DNA from: Alteracholeplasma palmae J233
Lineage (GTDB): Bacteria; Bacillota_I; Bacilli_A; Acholeplasmatales; Acholeplasmataceae
Assembly: GCF_000968055.1 (NCBI RefSeq)
Contig: NC_022538.1
Location: forward strand, 248,001 to 312,000
DNA: 64,000 nucleotides
Direction: 5' to 3'
Shown: positions 1-8,992 of the stretch, piece after piece
Position numbering within the stretch: the first letter of the stretch is position 1
Layout: every line of letters starts with the position of its first letter
The notes under the pieces: model-generated
Databases searched by the model: none
What the model saw: the letters and a program-made list of their open reading frames with translations, nothing else
Told to the model about the DNA's origin: nothing
Position numbers and translations under genes: made by a program

Positions 1-821
1 TCAAATTTGAAAATAAAAAATTAACAATTCCTAGTAAAACCATTTACCACGAACCAATTAAAATTACATTATTAGAAGACAATCATGATGAATTAGAAAT
101 TGTGATTGGAGAAAGTAGCGAAATTAAAATTATTTTAGAAGTAACAGATGATACGATGACTCAAAGTGATTATAAAATCAAATTAACAGCTGCTAAAAAC
201 GCTAAAGTTAAATACTTATTAGTTGCTGCTCTAAAGAGCACTAAAGCAACCCTAAATCATGAGTTTATCGCATTAGAAGATACTAACCTAGAATTGTTGG
301 CAGGATTAGTAAGTAATGTCTTAACTGCTAAATTAGACGTGGCTGTTGCCGGAAAAGGCGCTAGCGTTAATATTAAAGCAATCGCAGTTTCAAGTGATGA
401 ACACGATCAAAATATAGATGTGTATATGAAACACCAAGCGCCTAATACATTTGGGGATATGACTAATATCGGTATTGCCAATAAAAAAGGTAGAGTTATT
501 TTAAATGGTGTTGAAAAAATAGAAAAAGGAATGAAAAATTCTAATGTCTATCAAACCTTAAAAGGAATCATTACTTCAAATGAAGCAGTTATAGAAGTTA
601 ATCCTATTTTACTTATTGATGAATATGATATTAAAGCAGGTCATGCCGCAACCGTTGGTAAACTTGAAGAAGAATCTTTATATTATTTAATGAGTAGAGG
701 ATTATCTAAAATAGATGCTGAAAAACTTATTATAAACGGGTTCTTACAACCAGTTATAAATGAAATTGATGATGAAGAATTAAAAGAAAGATTTGTAGAG
801 TTAGTTAACTCAAGGATTTAA
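1..821 (+). CDS. sufD: SufD, Fe-S assembly scaffold subunit (5' end outside window)
   Basis: The frame is open from base 3 with no start codon inside the window, so this is the C-terminal part of a longer protein (full SufD is over 400 residues). The C-terminus carries the SufB/SufD signature LYYLMSRGLSKIDAEKLIINGF, given here in part as YYLMSRGLSKIDAE. SufD pairs with SufB and the ATPase SufC in the SufBCD complex, which builds Fe-S clusters in the cytoplasm. Two bases separate its stop from sufS. sufC would be expected just upstream, as in Bacillus sufCDSUB; that is inference because the region is not visible. A GTG at 102 is internal and is not the start. Confidence 0.88.
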   Translation, partial: KFENKKLTIPSKTIYHEPIKITLLEDNHDELEIVIGESSEIKIILEVTDDTMTQSDYKIKLTAAKNAKVKYLLVAALKSTKATLNHEFIALEDTNLELLAGLVSNVLTAKLDVAVAGKGASVNIKAIAVSSDEHDQNIDVYMKHQAPNTFGDMTNIGIANKKGRVILNGVEKIEKGMKNSNVYQTLKGIITSNEAVIEVNPILLIDEYDIKAGHAATVGKLEEESLYYLMSRGLSKIDAEKLIINGFLQPVINEIDDEELKERFVELVNSRI

Positions 822-823
822 TT

Positions 824-2026
824 ATGAATATTGATAAAATAAAAAGTTTATTTCCAATTTTTAAAATTAATAAAGAAATAGTTTATTTAGATAGTGCAGC
901 ATCTTCTTTAAAACCTCAAAGAGTGATAGATGCGTTAACTTATTATTACGCTAACAATGGATCAAACATCCATCGTGGGGTATATAAACTAGCAAGTATA
1001 GCAACTGATGCGTTTGAACTCACAAGAAAGAATTTAGCTACTTTTATTAATGCTTTGGAAAATGAAGTTATCTTTACTAAAGGGACAACGGATTCTTTAA
1101 ATATCATTGCTGAAAGTTATAAGAATTTTATCAATGAAGGCGATGAAATTATCACATCAGAATTAGAACATCATTCATCTATGTTACCTTGGCAACAAGT
1201 AGCAATAGAAAGAAAAGCTAAACTTGTTTATGTACCACTTGATAGCGATCATAAAATAACTGTTGAAAACTTTAAAAAGGTATTAACAGATAAAACTAAG
1301 GTAGTTGCTTTAACACACGTTTCAAATGTTTTAGGATATGAAACTCCAATTAAGGAAATAGCTTTTTTAGCTCATCAAAAAAATGCAATTGTTATTTTAG
1401 ATGCTGCCCAATCAATTAGTCATATGCCAATTGATGTTAAAGATTTAAATGTAGACTTTATGGCTTTTTCAAGCCATAAAATGTATGGACCAAATGGTGT
1501 AGGTGTACTTTATGGTAAGTATGAATTACTAGAAAAAATGCCACCAGTTGAATTTGGTGGAGAAATGGTTCATCTAACAAATAAAGAAAATGCAACTTGG
1601 AAAGTTCCACCTTATAAGTTTGAAGCAGGAACACCTGATGTTGCAGATGTAATTGCATTAAATGAAGCTGTTTCATTAATCAATGAAATAGGGTTTAAAA
1701 CAATTATGGAGCATGAAGAAAAACTACACCAATATACATTAGAAAAAATGAGCAAAATTAAAGGTGTAAACATTTTTAACCAGAAAGCAGATCATGCCAT
1801 TATTGCCTTTAATATTAATGATGTGCATCCACATGATGTAGCAAGCATTCTAGACCAATATAATGTCTGTGTAAGAGCAGGTCATCATTGTGCTCAATTA
1901 GTATCAAAAGCATTAAATCAACCCTCAACATTAAGAGCTTCATTTGCTATTTATAATACATATGAAGATTGTGATAAGTTAGTAGATGCAGTGATTAAGG
2001 CAAGAGATTTTTTTAACCAATTTTAA
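824..2026 (+). CDS. sufS: SufS cysteine desulfurase
   Basis: 400-residue class V aminotransferase-fold, PLP-dependent enzyme that takes sulfur from L-cysteine (giving alanine) and holds it as a persulfide for Fe-S assembly. The PLP lysine lies in SSHKMYGPNG (K219), and the catalytic cysteine is in the mobile loop RAGHHCAQ (C356), the short-loop type seen in SufS rather than IscS/NifS. Length matches Bacillus SufS (about 406). It follows sufD by 2 bases and precedes its sulfur acceptor sufU by 9, which fits the known SufS-SufU relay. The product acts in the cytoplasm. Confidence 0.95.
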   Translation: MNIDKIKSLFPIFKINKEIVYLDSAASSLKPQRVIDALTYYYANNGSNIHRGVYKLASIATDAFELTRKNLATFINALENEVIFTKGTTDSLNIIAESYKNFINEGDEIITSELEHHSSMLPWQQVAIERKAKLVYVPLDSDHKITVENFKKVLTDKTKVVALTHVSNVLGYETPIKEIAFLAHQKNAIVILDAAQSISHMPIDVKDLNVDFMAFSSHKMYGPNGVGVLYGKYELLEKMPPVEFGGEMVHLTNKENATWKVPPYKFEAGTPDVADVIALNEAVSLINEIGFKTIMEHEEKLHQYTLEKMSKIKGVNIFNQKADHAIIAFNINDVHPHDVASILDQYNVCVRAGHHCAQLVSKALNQPSTLRASFAIYNTYEDCDKLVDAVIKARDFFNQF

Positions 2027-2035
2027 GGAGTAATT

Positions 2036-2467
2036 ATGGACATTCAAAATTTATATCGTCAAGTGATTATGGATCATTACAAAAATCCACAAAATAAAGG
2101 CTTAGTAAATGATGCTAATTATTTAACTATCCATATGAATAACCCTTCGTGTGGTGATGATATGACAGTACAATTAAAAATAGAAGATAAGGTCATTACT
2201 GATGTGAGACATCAAGGAACTGGGTGTTCTATTTGTTGCTCATCCGGAAGTGTTATGTCAGTTACTCTTAAAGGAAAAACAGTAAAAGAAGCGTTAGAAA
2301 TTATACATGAGTTTTTTGAAATGGTACAAGCAAAACCATATAATGAAAATATTTTAGAAGGAGACGCTATTGTATATCAAGGTGTCTCTCAATTTCCAGC
2401 TAGAATTAAGTGTGCTACACTTTCATGGAAAGCAGTAGAACAAGGATTAAATAAGAAGGAGGAGTAA
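2036..2467 (+). CDS. sufU: SufU zinc-dependent sulfur acceptor
   Basis: 143-residue IscU-fold protein. The three zinc-ligand cysteines typical of SufU are visible: PSCGDD near residue 40, GTGCSICC near residue 65, and RIKCATLSW near residue 125, with the Asp of CGDD as a further ligand. SufU accepts the persulfide sulfur from SufS by zinc-ligand exchange and passes it to SufBCD. The insertion before the last cysteine separates SufU from IscU in this family. An AAGGAG ribosome site sits 7 bases before the ATG. It lies between sufS and sufB, 2 bases ahead of sufB, as in Bacillus. Confidence 0.94.
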   Translation: MDIQNLYRQVIMDHYKNPQNKGLVNDANYLTIHMNNPSCGDDMTVQLKIEDKVITDVRHQGTGCSICCSSGSVMSVTLKGKTVKEALEIIHEFFEMVQAKPYNENILEGDAIVYQGVSQFPARIKCATLSWKAVEQGLNKKEE

Positions 2468-2469
2468 AA

Positions 2470-3879
2470 ATGGATGACAATAAAAAAAAAATAGACCAAA
2501 TTGTTGGTGACTACCAATTTGGGTTTATTACAGATAGTAAACCAGTTTTAGATACTGGAAAAGGTATCAATGAAAAAATTGTTAGACAAATTAGTGAAAT
2601 TAAAAAAGAACCAGAATGGATGACAGACTTTAGACTTAAAAGTTATCAAAAATTCTTAGAAATAAAGAATCCATCATGGGGGCCAGATTTATCATTTATC
2701 GACTTCCAAGATTTTACATATTATATTAAACCAAGTGACAGAGCTGAAACAAATTGGGATGAAGTGCCAGAGAAAATCAAACAAACATTTGAAAAACTGG
2801 GTATTCCAGAAGCTGAAAGAAACTACTTATCAGGGGTTTCTACACAATTTGAATCAGAAGTTGTTTATCATAATACACAAAAAGAATTAGATGATTTAGG
2901 AGTAATCTATGTAGATACTGATACTGCATTAAGAGAGTACCCTGAATTGTTTAAAAAGTATTTTGCTACAGTTGTACCATTTGATGATAATAAGTATGCT
3001 GCATTAAATAGTGCTGTATGGAGTGGTGGTTCATTTATATATGTGCCAAAAGGTGTTAAAGTGCCTAAACCACTACAGTCATATTTTAGAATTAACTCAG
3101 ACCAAATGGGCCAATTTGAAAGAACATTAATTGTAGTAGACGAAGGTGCGCATGTTAATTATGTAGAAGGTTGTACAGCGCCTGTTTACTCAAACGACAG
3201 TTTACATGCGGCAATTGTTGAAATTATTGTTGAAAAAGACGCAACATGTCGTTATACGACTATTCAAAACTGGTCAGATAATGTATTAAACTTAGTAACT
3301 AAAAGAGCCTTTGTTTATGAAAATGGACATATGGAATGGATTGATGGAAACATAGGATCAAGAGTGAATATGAAATATCCATCATGTATTCTATTAGGTG
3401 AAAGAGCTAAGGGTACTACAATTTCTATTGCCTTTGCTGGTAAGAACCAATGGCAAGATGCAGGGGCTAAAATGATTCACTTAGCTCCAAATACCACATC
3501 AAGTATTGTTTCTAAATCAATCAGTCGTGCTGGTGGAGCAGTAAACTATAGAGGTAAAGTTCACTTTGGTAAAAATGCTAAAGGCGCTAGAGCTAATATA
3601 GAATGTGATACCATTATTTTAGATGATTTTTCTACAAGTGATACAATTCCTATTAATGTTGTTAGAAATAGTGATGTTTTCTTACAACATGAGGCAACAG
3701 TATCTAAAATATCAGAAGAACAATTGTTCTATTTAATGAGCAGAGGGTTAACACAAGAACAAGCAACAGAAATGATTGTAATGGGCTTTATAGAACCATT
3801 TGCTAAAGAACTTCCAATGGAATATGCAGTTGAATTAAACCAACTAATTAAACTTGAAATGGAAGGTTCAATTGGATAA
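2470..3879 (+). CDS. sufB: SufB, Fe-S scaffold subunit of SufBCD
   Basis: 469 residues, the usual SufB length. SufB/SufD right-handed beta-helix core, with the C-terminal [19 protein letters not shown] motif also seen in sufD. In SufB the nascent cluster is assembled with SufD and SufC. It is the last gene of the operon and is followed directly by a terminator. Codons 4-7 contain a run of ten A bases (2482-2491) that stays in frame, so long A runs are tolerated here in a gene likely to be essential. This matters for judging the A9 run in cas9. A GGAGGAG site at 2458-2464 supports the ATG chosen. Confidence 0.95.
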   Translation: MDDNKKKIDQIVGDYQFGFITDSKPVLDTGKGINEKIVRQISEIKKEPEWMTDFRLKSYQKFLEIKNPSWGPDLSFIDFQDFTYYIKPSDRAETNWDEVPEKIKQTFEKLGIPEAERNYLSGVSTQFESEVVYHNTQKELDDLGVIYVDTDTALREYPELFKKYFATVVPFDDNKYAALNSAVWSGGSFIYVPKGVKVPKPLQSYFRINSDQMGQFERTLIVVDEGAHVNYVEGCTAPVYSNDSLHAAIVEIIVEKDATCRYTTIQNWSDNVLNLVTKRAFVYENGHMEWIDGNIGSRVNMKYPSCILLGERAKGTTISIAFAGKNQWQDAGAKMIHLAPNTTSSIVSKSISRAGGAVNYRGKVHFGKNAKGARANIECDTIILDDFSTSDTIPINVVRNSDVFLQHEATVSKISEEQLFYLMSRGLTQEQATEMIVMGFIEPFAKELPMEYAVELNQLIKLEMEGSIG

Positions 3880-3885
3880 AAAAAT

Positions 3886-3917
3886 AAGGGTCCTTTTAAA
3901 AAGGATCCTTTTATTTA
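3886..3917. terminator. Bidirectional terminator between sufB and a convergent gene
   Basis: The stem AAGGGTCC (3886-3893) pairs with GGATCCTT (3903-3910), with A-rich and T-rich flanks on both sides. It can end transcription of the suf operon and of the convergent membrane-protein gene. Confidence 0.8.
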
Positions 3918-4642
3918 TATTTGATTAAACTTAAGATAATATTTGAAGCATAAGTATAGTAGTGATTAGGAGAAAAGTTAGGACTGTATAAGAATATAAA
4001 TTCAGAATCTTTTCTACTATAGTAACAATTAATCACAACTAAATGATTTCTTTTGCCTTGAGTCATAAAGTTAATACCAAGGGTTTCATTAAGATCGCTA
4101 GATGATAAAGAATCTTCTGTAACTTTATACTGTAATACAATATGGTGTAAAAACTTTTCTTTTTTTCTAAAAGCATCTTCAAATTCATGGATGGTAGTAA
4201 CTATTTTTTGTGAATCAAAAGATAAGTCATTATCTTTAATTAAGATTAAGAAAACTGCCGCTTTTTGTTTCTTACTTTTATAAGAGACAAAATCAAATTT
4301 ATAATAGACTTCAAATTTTTCATAGGATCTAAAACTATTGAAACCTTCACTTTTGATTTTTTTGTACCAATCATCTGAAAAAACATTTGTCTTAGTCTTA
4401 AACGGCAAAATGCGATGACTGATTAGTTTTTGATATTTATAATTGTCATTATAAAAGTCTAATTTTGATTTAAAGTAAATAATAAGAATCAAACCAATAA
4501 ATAAAACAGCAGACATAATCATTAGACTAGAATCAAATGATAAATCAAAAGAAAAACTTAAGATAGAACCAACTATGATTAAAATAAAAGTTAAAATGGT
4601 CAAGACAAAATATAGATTTTGTTTATTTCTTAGCTTTTTCAT
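3911..4642 (-). CDS. Hypothetical membrane-anchored protein
   Basis: I do not recognise this 243-residue protein. Residues about 11-32 and 38-58 are two hydrophobic segments (LYFVLTILTFILIIVGSI and SLMIMSAVLFIGLILIIY) separated by a short serine/aspartate-rich turn. The rest is soluble, rich in Lys, Phe and Tyr, and probably cytoplasmic if the basic N-terminus (MKKLRNKQ) stays inside. No catalytic motif is visible. It stands alone between the suf operon and a divergent regulator gene. The AGAGG-type ribosome site before ATG supports the start. Similar small two-helix proteins with unknown tails are common in acholeplasmas; no function can be assigned. Confidence 0.6.
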   Translation of the reverse strand: MKKLRNKQNLYFVLTILTFILIIVGSILSFSFDLSFDSSLMIMSAVLFIGLILIIYFKSKLDFYNDNYKYQKLISHRILPFKTKTNVFSDDWYKKIKSEGFNSFRSYEKFEVYYKFDFVSYKSKKQKAAVFLILIKDNDLSFDSQKIVTTIHEFEDAFRKKEKFLHHIVLQYKVTEDSLSSSDLNETLGINFMTQGKRNHLVVINCYYSRKDSEFIFLYSPNFSPNHYYTYASNIILSLIKYK

Positions 4643-4693
4643 AAAACACCTCTTTGTTAGTAGATATTATAACATAAAATAGTTTATTTATTA

Positions 4694-4702
4694 TGCTATA
4701 AT
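4694..4702 (+). promoter_or_regulatory. Extended -10 promoter of the PucR-like regulator
   Basis: TGCTATAAT: a TG dinucleotide one base before a perfect -10 hexamer (4697-4702). It lies 28 bases upstream of the ATG, after which AAGAAAGGTAG serves as ribosome site. No good -35 hexamer is apparent. Confidence 0.6.
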
Positions 4703-4729
4703 ATTACGTAAAGAAAGGTAGTTGATAAC

Positions 4730-5278
4730 ATGAGTCTAATTATATTAAGAATTGAATCAAACACTACTCATGATATGAATATCTTTTCAATTGCTAAAGA
4801 TCTTTTTTTAACAATTGATTGTCTCAATATAGGATCAGACTGGATCATTCATACTAAAGAAACTAAAGAACATATTAAAGAAGGATTAAACAACTTGTAT
4901 AATGATTTAATGATTAACTTTATTGGTTATATTGGAAATGATGATGAAGATATTGAATTAATTAGAAGTATCTTGCCCAAAAAGGTGTATAAAAGAACTG
5001 TTTATGATGAAAAAAAAATAGCTCAATATGTTATAAAAAATAATATCATCTCAGAGTTTCATCCGTTTAAAAAATATAAATTAAACCATGAAATATTAGA
5101 AACAATTAAGGCTTTTCTAGAAAACAACATGAATGTTTCAAAAACTGCTGAAAAGATGTATCTTCATAGAAACACTTTGATTCAAAGATTAGAAAAATTT
5201 AAAAGAGATACCAATTATGATCTTAAAAAATTTGAGGATGCATTTATTTGTTCATACTACCTAATACCTGAAATATAG
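4730..5278 (+). CDS. PucR/CdaR-type helix-turn-helix regulator
   Basis: 182 residues. The last 60 (about 122-180: NNMNVSKTAEKMYLHRNTLI and following) match the PucR C-terminal helix-turn-helix family: a helix ending in N-x-S-x-TA, then YLHRNTLIQRLEKF. The N-terminal 115 residues are short for the usual sensor domains of PucR/CdaR proteins and show no motif I know. The gene ends 70 bases before the sugar-ABC ATPase gene on the same strand, so a role in sugar uptake control is plausible but is inference from context. DNA-binding is supported by the motif; the ligand is unknown. Confidence 0.7.
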   Translation: MSLIILRIESNTTHDMNIFSIAKDLFLTIDCLNIGSDWIIHTKETKEHIKEGLNNLYNDLMINFIGYIGNDDEDIELIRSILPKKVYKRTVYDEKKIAQYVIKNNIISEFHPFKKYKLNHEILETIKAFLENNMNVSKTAEKMYLHRNTLIQRLEKFKRDTNYDLKKFEDAFICSYYLIPEI

Positions 5279-5310
5279 GCAATTTGCACATAGCGATTTG
5301 CCTTTAGTTT

Positions 5311-5319
5311 TGATACAAT
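5311..5319 (+). promoter_or_regulatory. Extended -10 promoter of the ABC ATPase gene
   Basis: TGATACAAT (hexamer 5314-5319) lies 30 bases before the ATG and is followed by the ribosome site AAAAAGGAGA. The -35 region is weak. The gene can therefore be transcribed apart from the upstream regulator. Confidence 0.5.
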
Positions 5320-5348
5320 AAAAGCGATTACAAAAAAGGAGAAATATA

Positions 5349-6473
5349 ATGGCTAAATTACAATTAAACAATATTAATAAAATATATCCAAACGGCGTAC
5401 AAGCTGTATTTGATTTTAACTTAGAAATGAATGATAAAGAATTTATCGTTTTAGTAGGACCTTCAGGTTGTGGTAAATCAACAACATTACGTATGATTGC
5501 TGGACTAGAAGAAATTAGCGCAGGAGAATTCTTTATTGACGGTGAATTAGTAAATGATAAAGCGCCAAAAGATAGAGATATTGCAATGGTTTTCCAAAGT
5601 TATGCCTTATACCCACATATGACAGTATTTGATAACATGGGATATGGTTTAAAATTACGTAAATTCCCTAAAGAAGAAATTGATAGAAGAGTTCATGAAG
5701 CAGCTGAAATTTTAGGATTAACTCCATACCTTGAACGTAAACCTAAAGCTTTATCAGGTGGACAAAGACAACGTGTTGCCTTAGGCCGTGCAATTGTGCG
5801 TGAAGCTAAAGTATTCTTACTTGACGAACCACTTTCAAACCTAGATGCTAAATTACGAGTACACATGAGAACAGAATTAAGTAGAATTCATAAATCGATT
5901 GCTGATAAATTCAATACAACTGCAATCTATGTAACACATGACCAAATCGAAGCGATGACAATGGCTGATAGAATTGTTGTTATGAAAGATGGTTATATTC
6001 AACAAGTAGACGTGCCTAAGAATATTTATGATCATCCAGTAAATATGTTCGTTGCAGGATTCATGGGAACTCCACCAATGAACTTTATTAAAGGTATTGT
6101 AGATGATAAAGGTGTATTTAAAGCAGAAGGTGCTGAAATTAATGTTCCTGAAGGAAAACTACAAATCTTAAAAGATAATGACTTCCTTAATAAAGAAGTA
6201 GTATTAGGTATCAGACCAGAAGATATCCATGATGAAGAAGTAGTATTAGAAACTTATCCAGGAGCTATTATTTCTGCTAAAGTTAATTTATCAGAATTAC
6301 TTGGATCAGAAACTAACGTATTCTTTAATGTGGGTGGTTCTGATATTTGCGCAAGTATTGGAGCTAAAGATATTAAAATTGGAGACACAATGAAATTTGC
6401 TTTAGATATGAATAAAAGCCATTTCTTCAATCCAACAACTGAACATGTATTAACACTTAAAGAAGGCAAATAA
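5349..6473 (+). CDS. Sugar ABC transporter ATPase (MsmX/UgpC/MalK family)
   Basis: 374 residues. Walker A GPSGCGKSTT (about 38-47), Q-loop FQSYALYPHM, signature LSGGQRQRVALGRAI, Walker B VFLLDEPLSNLD and switch His in VTHDQ are all present. The C-terminal 130 residues form the MOP-like regulatory domain of the CUT1 family (LGIRPEDIHDE). No permease or binding-protein gene is adjacent, so this looks like a shared orphan ATPase energising several sugar importers, as MsmX does in Bacillus. That role is inferred from family and context. Codon use looks like that of a well-expressed gene. Confidence 0.92.
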   Translation: MAKLQLNNINKIYPNGVQAVFDFNLEMNDKEFIVLVGPSGCGKSTTLRMIAGLEEISAGEFFIDGELVNDKAPKDRDIAMVFQSYALYPHMTVFDNMGYGLKLRKFPKEEIDRRVHEAAEILGLTPYLERKPKALSGGQRQRVALGRAIVREAKVFLLDEPLSNLDAKLRVHMRTELSRIHKSIADKFNTTAIYVTHDQIEAMTMADRIVVMKDGYIQQVDVPKNIYDHPVNMFVAGFMGTPPMNFIKGIVDDKGVFKAEGAEINVPEGKLQILKDNDFLNKEVVLGIRPEDIHDEEVVLETYPGAIISAKVNLSELLGSETNVFFNVGGSDICASIGAKDIKIGDTMKFALDMNKSHFFNPTTEHVLTLKEGK

Positions 6474-6485
6474 GCCTTCTTTTTT
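6462..6485 (+). terminator. Terminator overlapping the ATPase stop codon
   Basis: GAAGGC (6462-6467) pairs with GCCTTC (6474-6479), followed by six T. The stem begins inside the last codons of the ATPase gene and its loop contains the TAA. Confidence 0.8.
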
Positions 6486-6493
6486 ATTATATA

Positions 6494-6904
6494 ATGATGG
6501 ACTATATTATAAATACTCATAAAGGTTGTAAAGTTTTTGATAAAAATAATAAAGAGTATCCTGTTACACAGTTAACATATGTTAAAAAGTTGTGTGAAAA
6601 GCAATTATTTACATATGAAGGATACCTTAAGGCTGTTTCTAATATTTTAAATATGAAGTATAAAATACCTTTATATATTAATTCGAAAATTATCTTATTT
6701 TCGACATCAGGCTATAGAAATTACGAAAATATATGGATTAACTATCAAACAATAAAAACTGTGGATTTTTACGAAAAAACTATACTTTTTACCTTTTTTA
6801 GCCAACAAATACTTAGAATACAAATGACAAAGTGTCAATATCAACGCCAAATAGAAAAAATAAATAAAATTATTGCATATAAACTTTCTGACAAAATAGA
6901 CTAA
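6494..6904 (+). CDS. ComK-like transcription factor
   Basis: 136 residues resembling the ComK competence activator family. The order is: CEKQLFTYEGYLKAV (near 33-47), KIPLYINSKIILFSTSG (57-73), then IWINYQTIK (80-88), matching the ComK pattern of a 'kiPi' strand, an 'lF.T.S' strand and a conserved W-I/W-INY segment. B. subtilis ComK is 192 residues, so this is a short version. No ribosome site precedes either ATG (6494 or 6497), and a TATAAT at 6490-6495 overlaps the first ATG, so the true start may be further in. The assignment rests on motif resemblance seen by eye. Whether the organism is competent is unknown. Confidence 0.6.
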   Translation: MMDYIINTHKGCKVFDKNNKEYPVTQLTYVKKLCEKQLFTYEGYLKAVSNILNMKYKIPLYINSKIILFSTSGYRNYENIWINYQTIKTVDFYEKTILFTFFSQQILRIQMTKCQYQRQIEKINKIIAYKLSDKID

Positions 6905-6937
6905 ATCAATCTAGATATAGCAATACATTAAAAATAA

Positions 6938-6946
6938 TGTTATAAT
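6938..6946 (+). promoter_or_regulatory. Extended -10 promoter of the pgk operon
   Basis: TGTTATAAT (hexamer 6941-6946), 38 bases before the pgk ATG. The same nonamer precedes trmFO, uppS and the CRISPR array. Confidence 0.65.
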
Positions 6947-6983
6947 AATTAGTAGAAGAACACCGATTTTTAGGAGGAATAAA

Positions 6984-8180
6984 ATGGGTAAAAAGACATT
7001 GCGTGACGTAGAATTAAAAGACAAGAAAGTTTTAATCAGAGTAGATTTTAATGTTCCATTAAAAGATGGAGTTATTACTGATGATACTAGAATTGTTGCC
7101 GCTTTACCAACAATTAAATATGCCTTAGAACAAGGTGGTAAATTAATCTTATTTTCACATCTAGGACGTATTAAAGAAGAAGCTGACAAAGCAAAAAACA
7201 GTTTAAAAGTTGTTTCAGAAAGATTAGCTGAATTACTTGGACAACCAGTTACATTTATTCCTGAAACAAGAGGTAAAGCTTTAGAAACTGCAATCAATAA
7301 TTTAAAATCTAAAGAAGTACTAATGTTTGAAAATACTAGATTTGAAGATTTAGATGGCAAAAAAGAAAGCAAGAATGATGCTGAACTTGGTAAATACTGG
7401 GCAAGTTTAGGCGATGTATTTATCAATGATGCATTTGGGACAGCTCACAGAGCTCATGCTTCAAATGTAGGGATTGCAACAAACATTAAACAAACAGTTG
7501 CTGGATTACTATTAGAAAAAGAAATCAACTTTATTGGTGGAACACTAGCAAACCCAGAAAGACCTTTCGTAGCTGTTTTAGGTGGAGCGAAAGTTTCAGA
7601 TAAAATTGAAGTTATTAAGAATCTATTAAAAGTTGCTGATCATATTTTAATTGGTGGAGGAATGGCATTTACATTCTTAAAAGCCCAAGGATTAGAAATT
7701 GGTAAGAGCTTAGTAGAAGAAGATAAGTTAGATCTTGCTAAAGAATTATTAACATTAGCTAATGGTAAAATTATTTTAGGATCTGATGTTGCATGTGCTA
7801 AAGAATTTAGTGCAGATGCTACAAAATCAATTTATGATTTTACAGCTATTCCTAAAGATCAAATGGGATTAGATATTGGACCTAAAACTATTGAAATATT
7901 TAAATCATATATTAAAGATGCAAAAACAGTTGTTTGGAATGGACCTCTTGGAGTTTTCGAATTTGAACAATTTGCTAACGGAACAAAAGAAATAGCATTA
8001 GCTATTGGTAAACGTAAAGGTAATGCAGTAACTATTATTGGTGGTGGAGATTCAGCAGCAGCAGTAGCTAAATTTGGTTTAGAATCAGAGTTTAGTCATA
8101 TCTCAACTGGTGGTGGAGCATCATTAGAATATTTAGAAGGAAAAGCACTACCTGGAATTGAGTGCGTAGAAGATAAATAA
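6984..8180 (+). CDS. pgk: Phosphoglycerate kinase
   Basis: 398 residues, full length. The N-terminal [15 protein letters not shown] and SHLGR motifs bind 3-phosphoglycerate. [10 protein letters not shown], the C-terminal nucleotide-binding GGAKVSDK and GGGDSAAA are all present. It transfers phosphate from 1,3-bisphosphoglycerate to ADP in glycolysis, one of the two substrate-level ATP steps in a fermenting mollicute. A strong AGGAGGA site precedes ATG 6984. The TAA overlaps the ATG of the next gene by one base, so the regulator downstream is translationally coupled. Confidence 0.97.
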   Translation: MGKKTLRDVELKDKKVLIRVDFNVPLKDGVITDDTRIVAALPTIKYALEQGGKLILFSHLGRIKEEADKAKNSLKVVSERLAELLGQPVTFIPETRGKALETAINNLKSKEVLMFENTRFEDLDGKKESKNDAELGKYWASLGDVFINDAFGTAHRAHASNVGIATNIKQTVAGLLLEKEINFIGGTLANPERPFVAVLGGAKVSDKIEVIKNLLKVADHILIGGGMAFTFLKAQGLEIGKSLVEEDKLDLAKELLTLANGKIILGSDVACAKEFSADATKSIYDFTAIPKDQMGLDIGPKTIEIFKSYIKDAKTVVWNGPLGVFEFEQFANGTKEIALAIGKRKGNAVTIIGGGDSAAAVAKFGLESEFSHISTGGGASLEYLEGKALPGIECVEDK

Positions 8181-8722
8181 TGGATATTGGTAAAAAAATA
8201 AGAGCTTTACGATTAGGCAATAACTTAACACAAGAAGAGTTAGCCAATAGAGTAGAACTTACAAAAGGATATATTTCGCAATTAGAAAATAACCTTACAT
8301 CGCCATCCATCCAAACATTATTCGCAATTTTAGAAGTATTAGGAACACCAGTTCATGAATTTTTTGGAAAAGTTGAAGAAGATTTTGAACCAGTTCATAC
8401 TAAAGAAGACTTTTATGAAAAAGAAAACGAAGAATTAAGTCACACAATTAGTTGGATAGTTCCCAATGCTTTAAAATATGAAATGGAACCAATTATGATT
8501 GAAATAAAACCTGGTGGACAATCCGAAATAGATGATCCACATCCAGGAGAAGAATTTGGTTACGTTTTAGAAGGTCAAATAGTATTAGTTTTAAATAAGA
8601 CAAGATATGTAGTTAAAAAAGGTGAAACGTTCTATTACTTAGCAAACAAAGAACACTATCTTATCAATTTAGGTAGTCAAAATGCTAAAGTATTATGGAT
8701 TAGTACACCCCCAATGTTCTAA
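8180..8722 (+). CDS. XRE-family regulator with C-terminal cupin domain
   Basis: 180 residues. The N-terminal helix-turn-helix (about 1-60: KIRALRLGNNLTQEELANRV, then KGYISQLENNLTSPSIQTL) is a classic XRE/HTH_3 motif. The rest is a cupin barrel (EEFGYVLEGQIVLVLN, then a second half ending in YYLANKEHYLINLG). XRE-cupin proteins of the PuuR type sense small molecules through the barrel. The gene overlaps pgk by one base and lies upstream of an HPr-like gene and tpiA, so it is co-transcribed with glycolytic genes. Autoregulation or carbon-linked control is likely, but the target is not shown by the sequence. Confidence 0.88.
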   Translation: MDIGKKIRALRLGNNLTQEELANRVELTKGYISQLENNLTSPSIQTLFAILEVLGTPVHEFFGKVEEDFEPVHTKEDFYEKENEELSHTISWIVPNALKYEMEPIMIEIKPGGQSEIDDPHPGEEFGYVLEGQIVLVLNKTRYVVKKGETFYYLANKEHYLINLGSQNAKVLWISTPPMF

Positions 8723-8741
8723 ATAAGGAGAGTGTCAGAGA

Positions 8742-8987
8742 ATGGAAAAAGAAATTATTATTGGAAGTACTGCAGGACTTCACGCAAGCCTAGCAGCTAA
8801 AGTAGTACAAACAGCATCTAAATACGCTGTAGATATTAAGTTATACTACAAAGATAAAACAGTAGATTTAAAGTCAATCCTAGGCCTCATGTCCCTTGCT
8901 GTACCTAAAGGAGAAAACGTTAAAATAGTAGCCACTGGTCCACACGCAGAACAAGCTATTAAAGATATTGCGTCTATTTTAGGGTAA
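8742..8987 (+). CDS. HPr-like phosphocarrier protein with altered active site
   Basis: 81 residues, HPr length and fold pattern. The phosphorylatable histidine is kept (GLHASLAAKVVQTA, H14, equivalent to His15), but the canonical GLHARPA has become GLHASLA: the Arg and Pro after the histidine are Ser16 and Leu17. The regulatory serine segment KSILGLMSL (S45, equivalent to Ser46 of HPr kinase targets) is intact. This suggests a protein kept for Ser-P signalling to CcpA rather than efficient sugar phosphotransfer, somewhat like Crh. That function is inference. It lies in the pgk-tpiA operon, 5 bases before tpiA, with AAGGAGAG as ribosome site. Confidence 0.85.
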   Translation: MEKEIIIGSTAGLHASLAAKVVQTASKYAVDIKLYYKDKTVDLKSILGLMSLAVPKGENVKIVATGPHAEQAIKDIASILG

Positions 8988-8992
8988 TTGAT

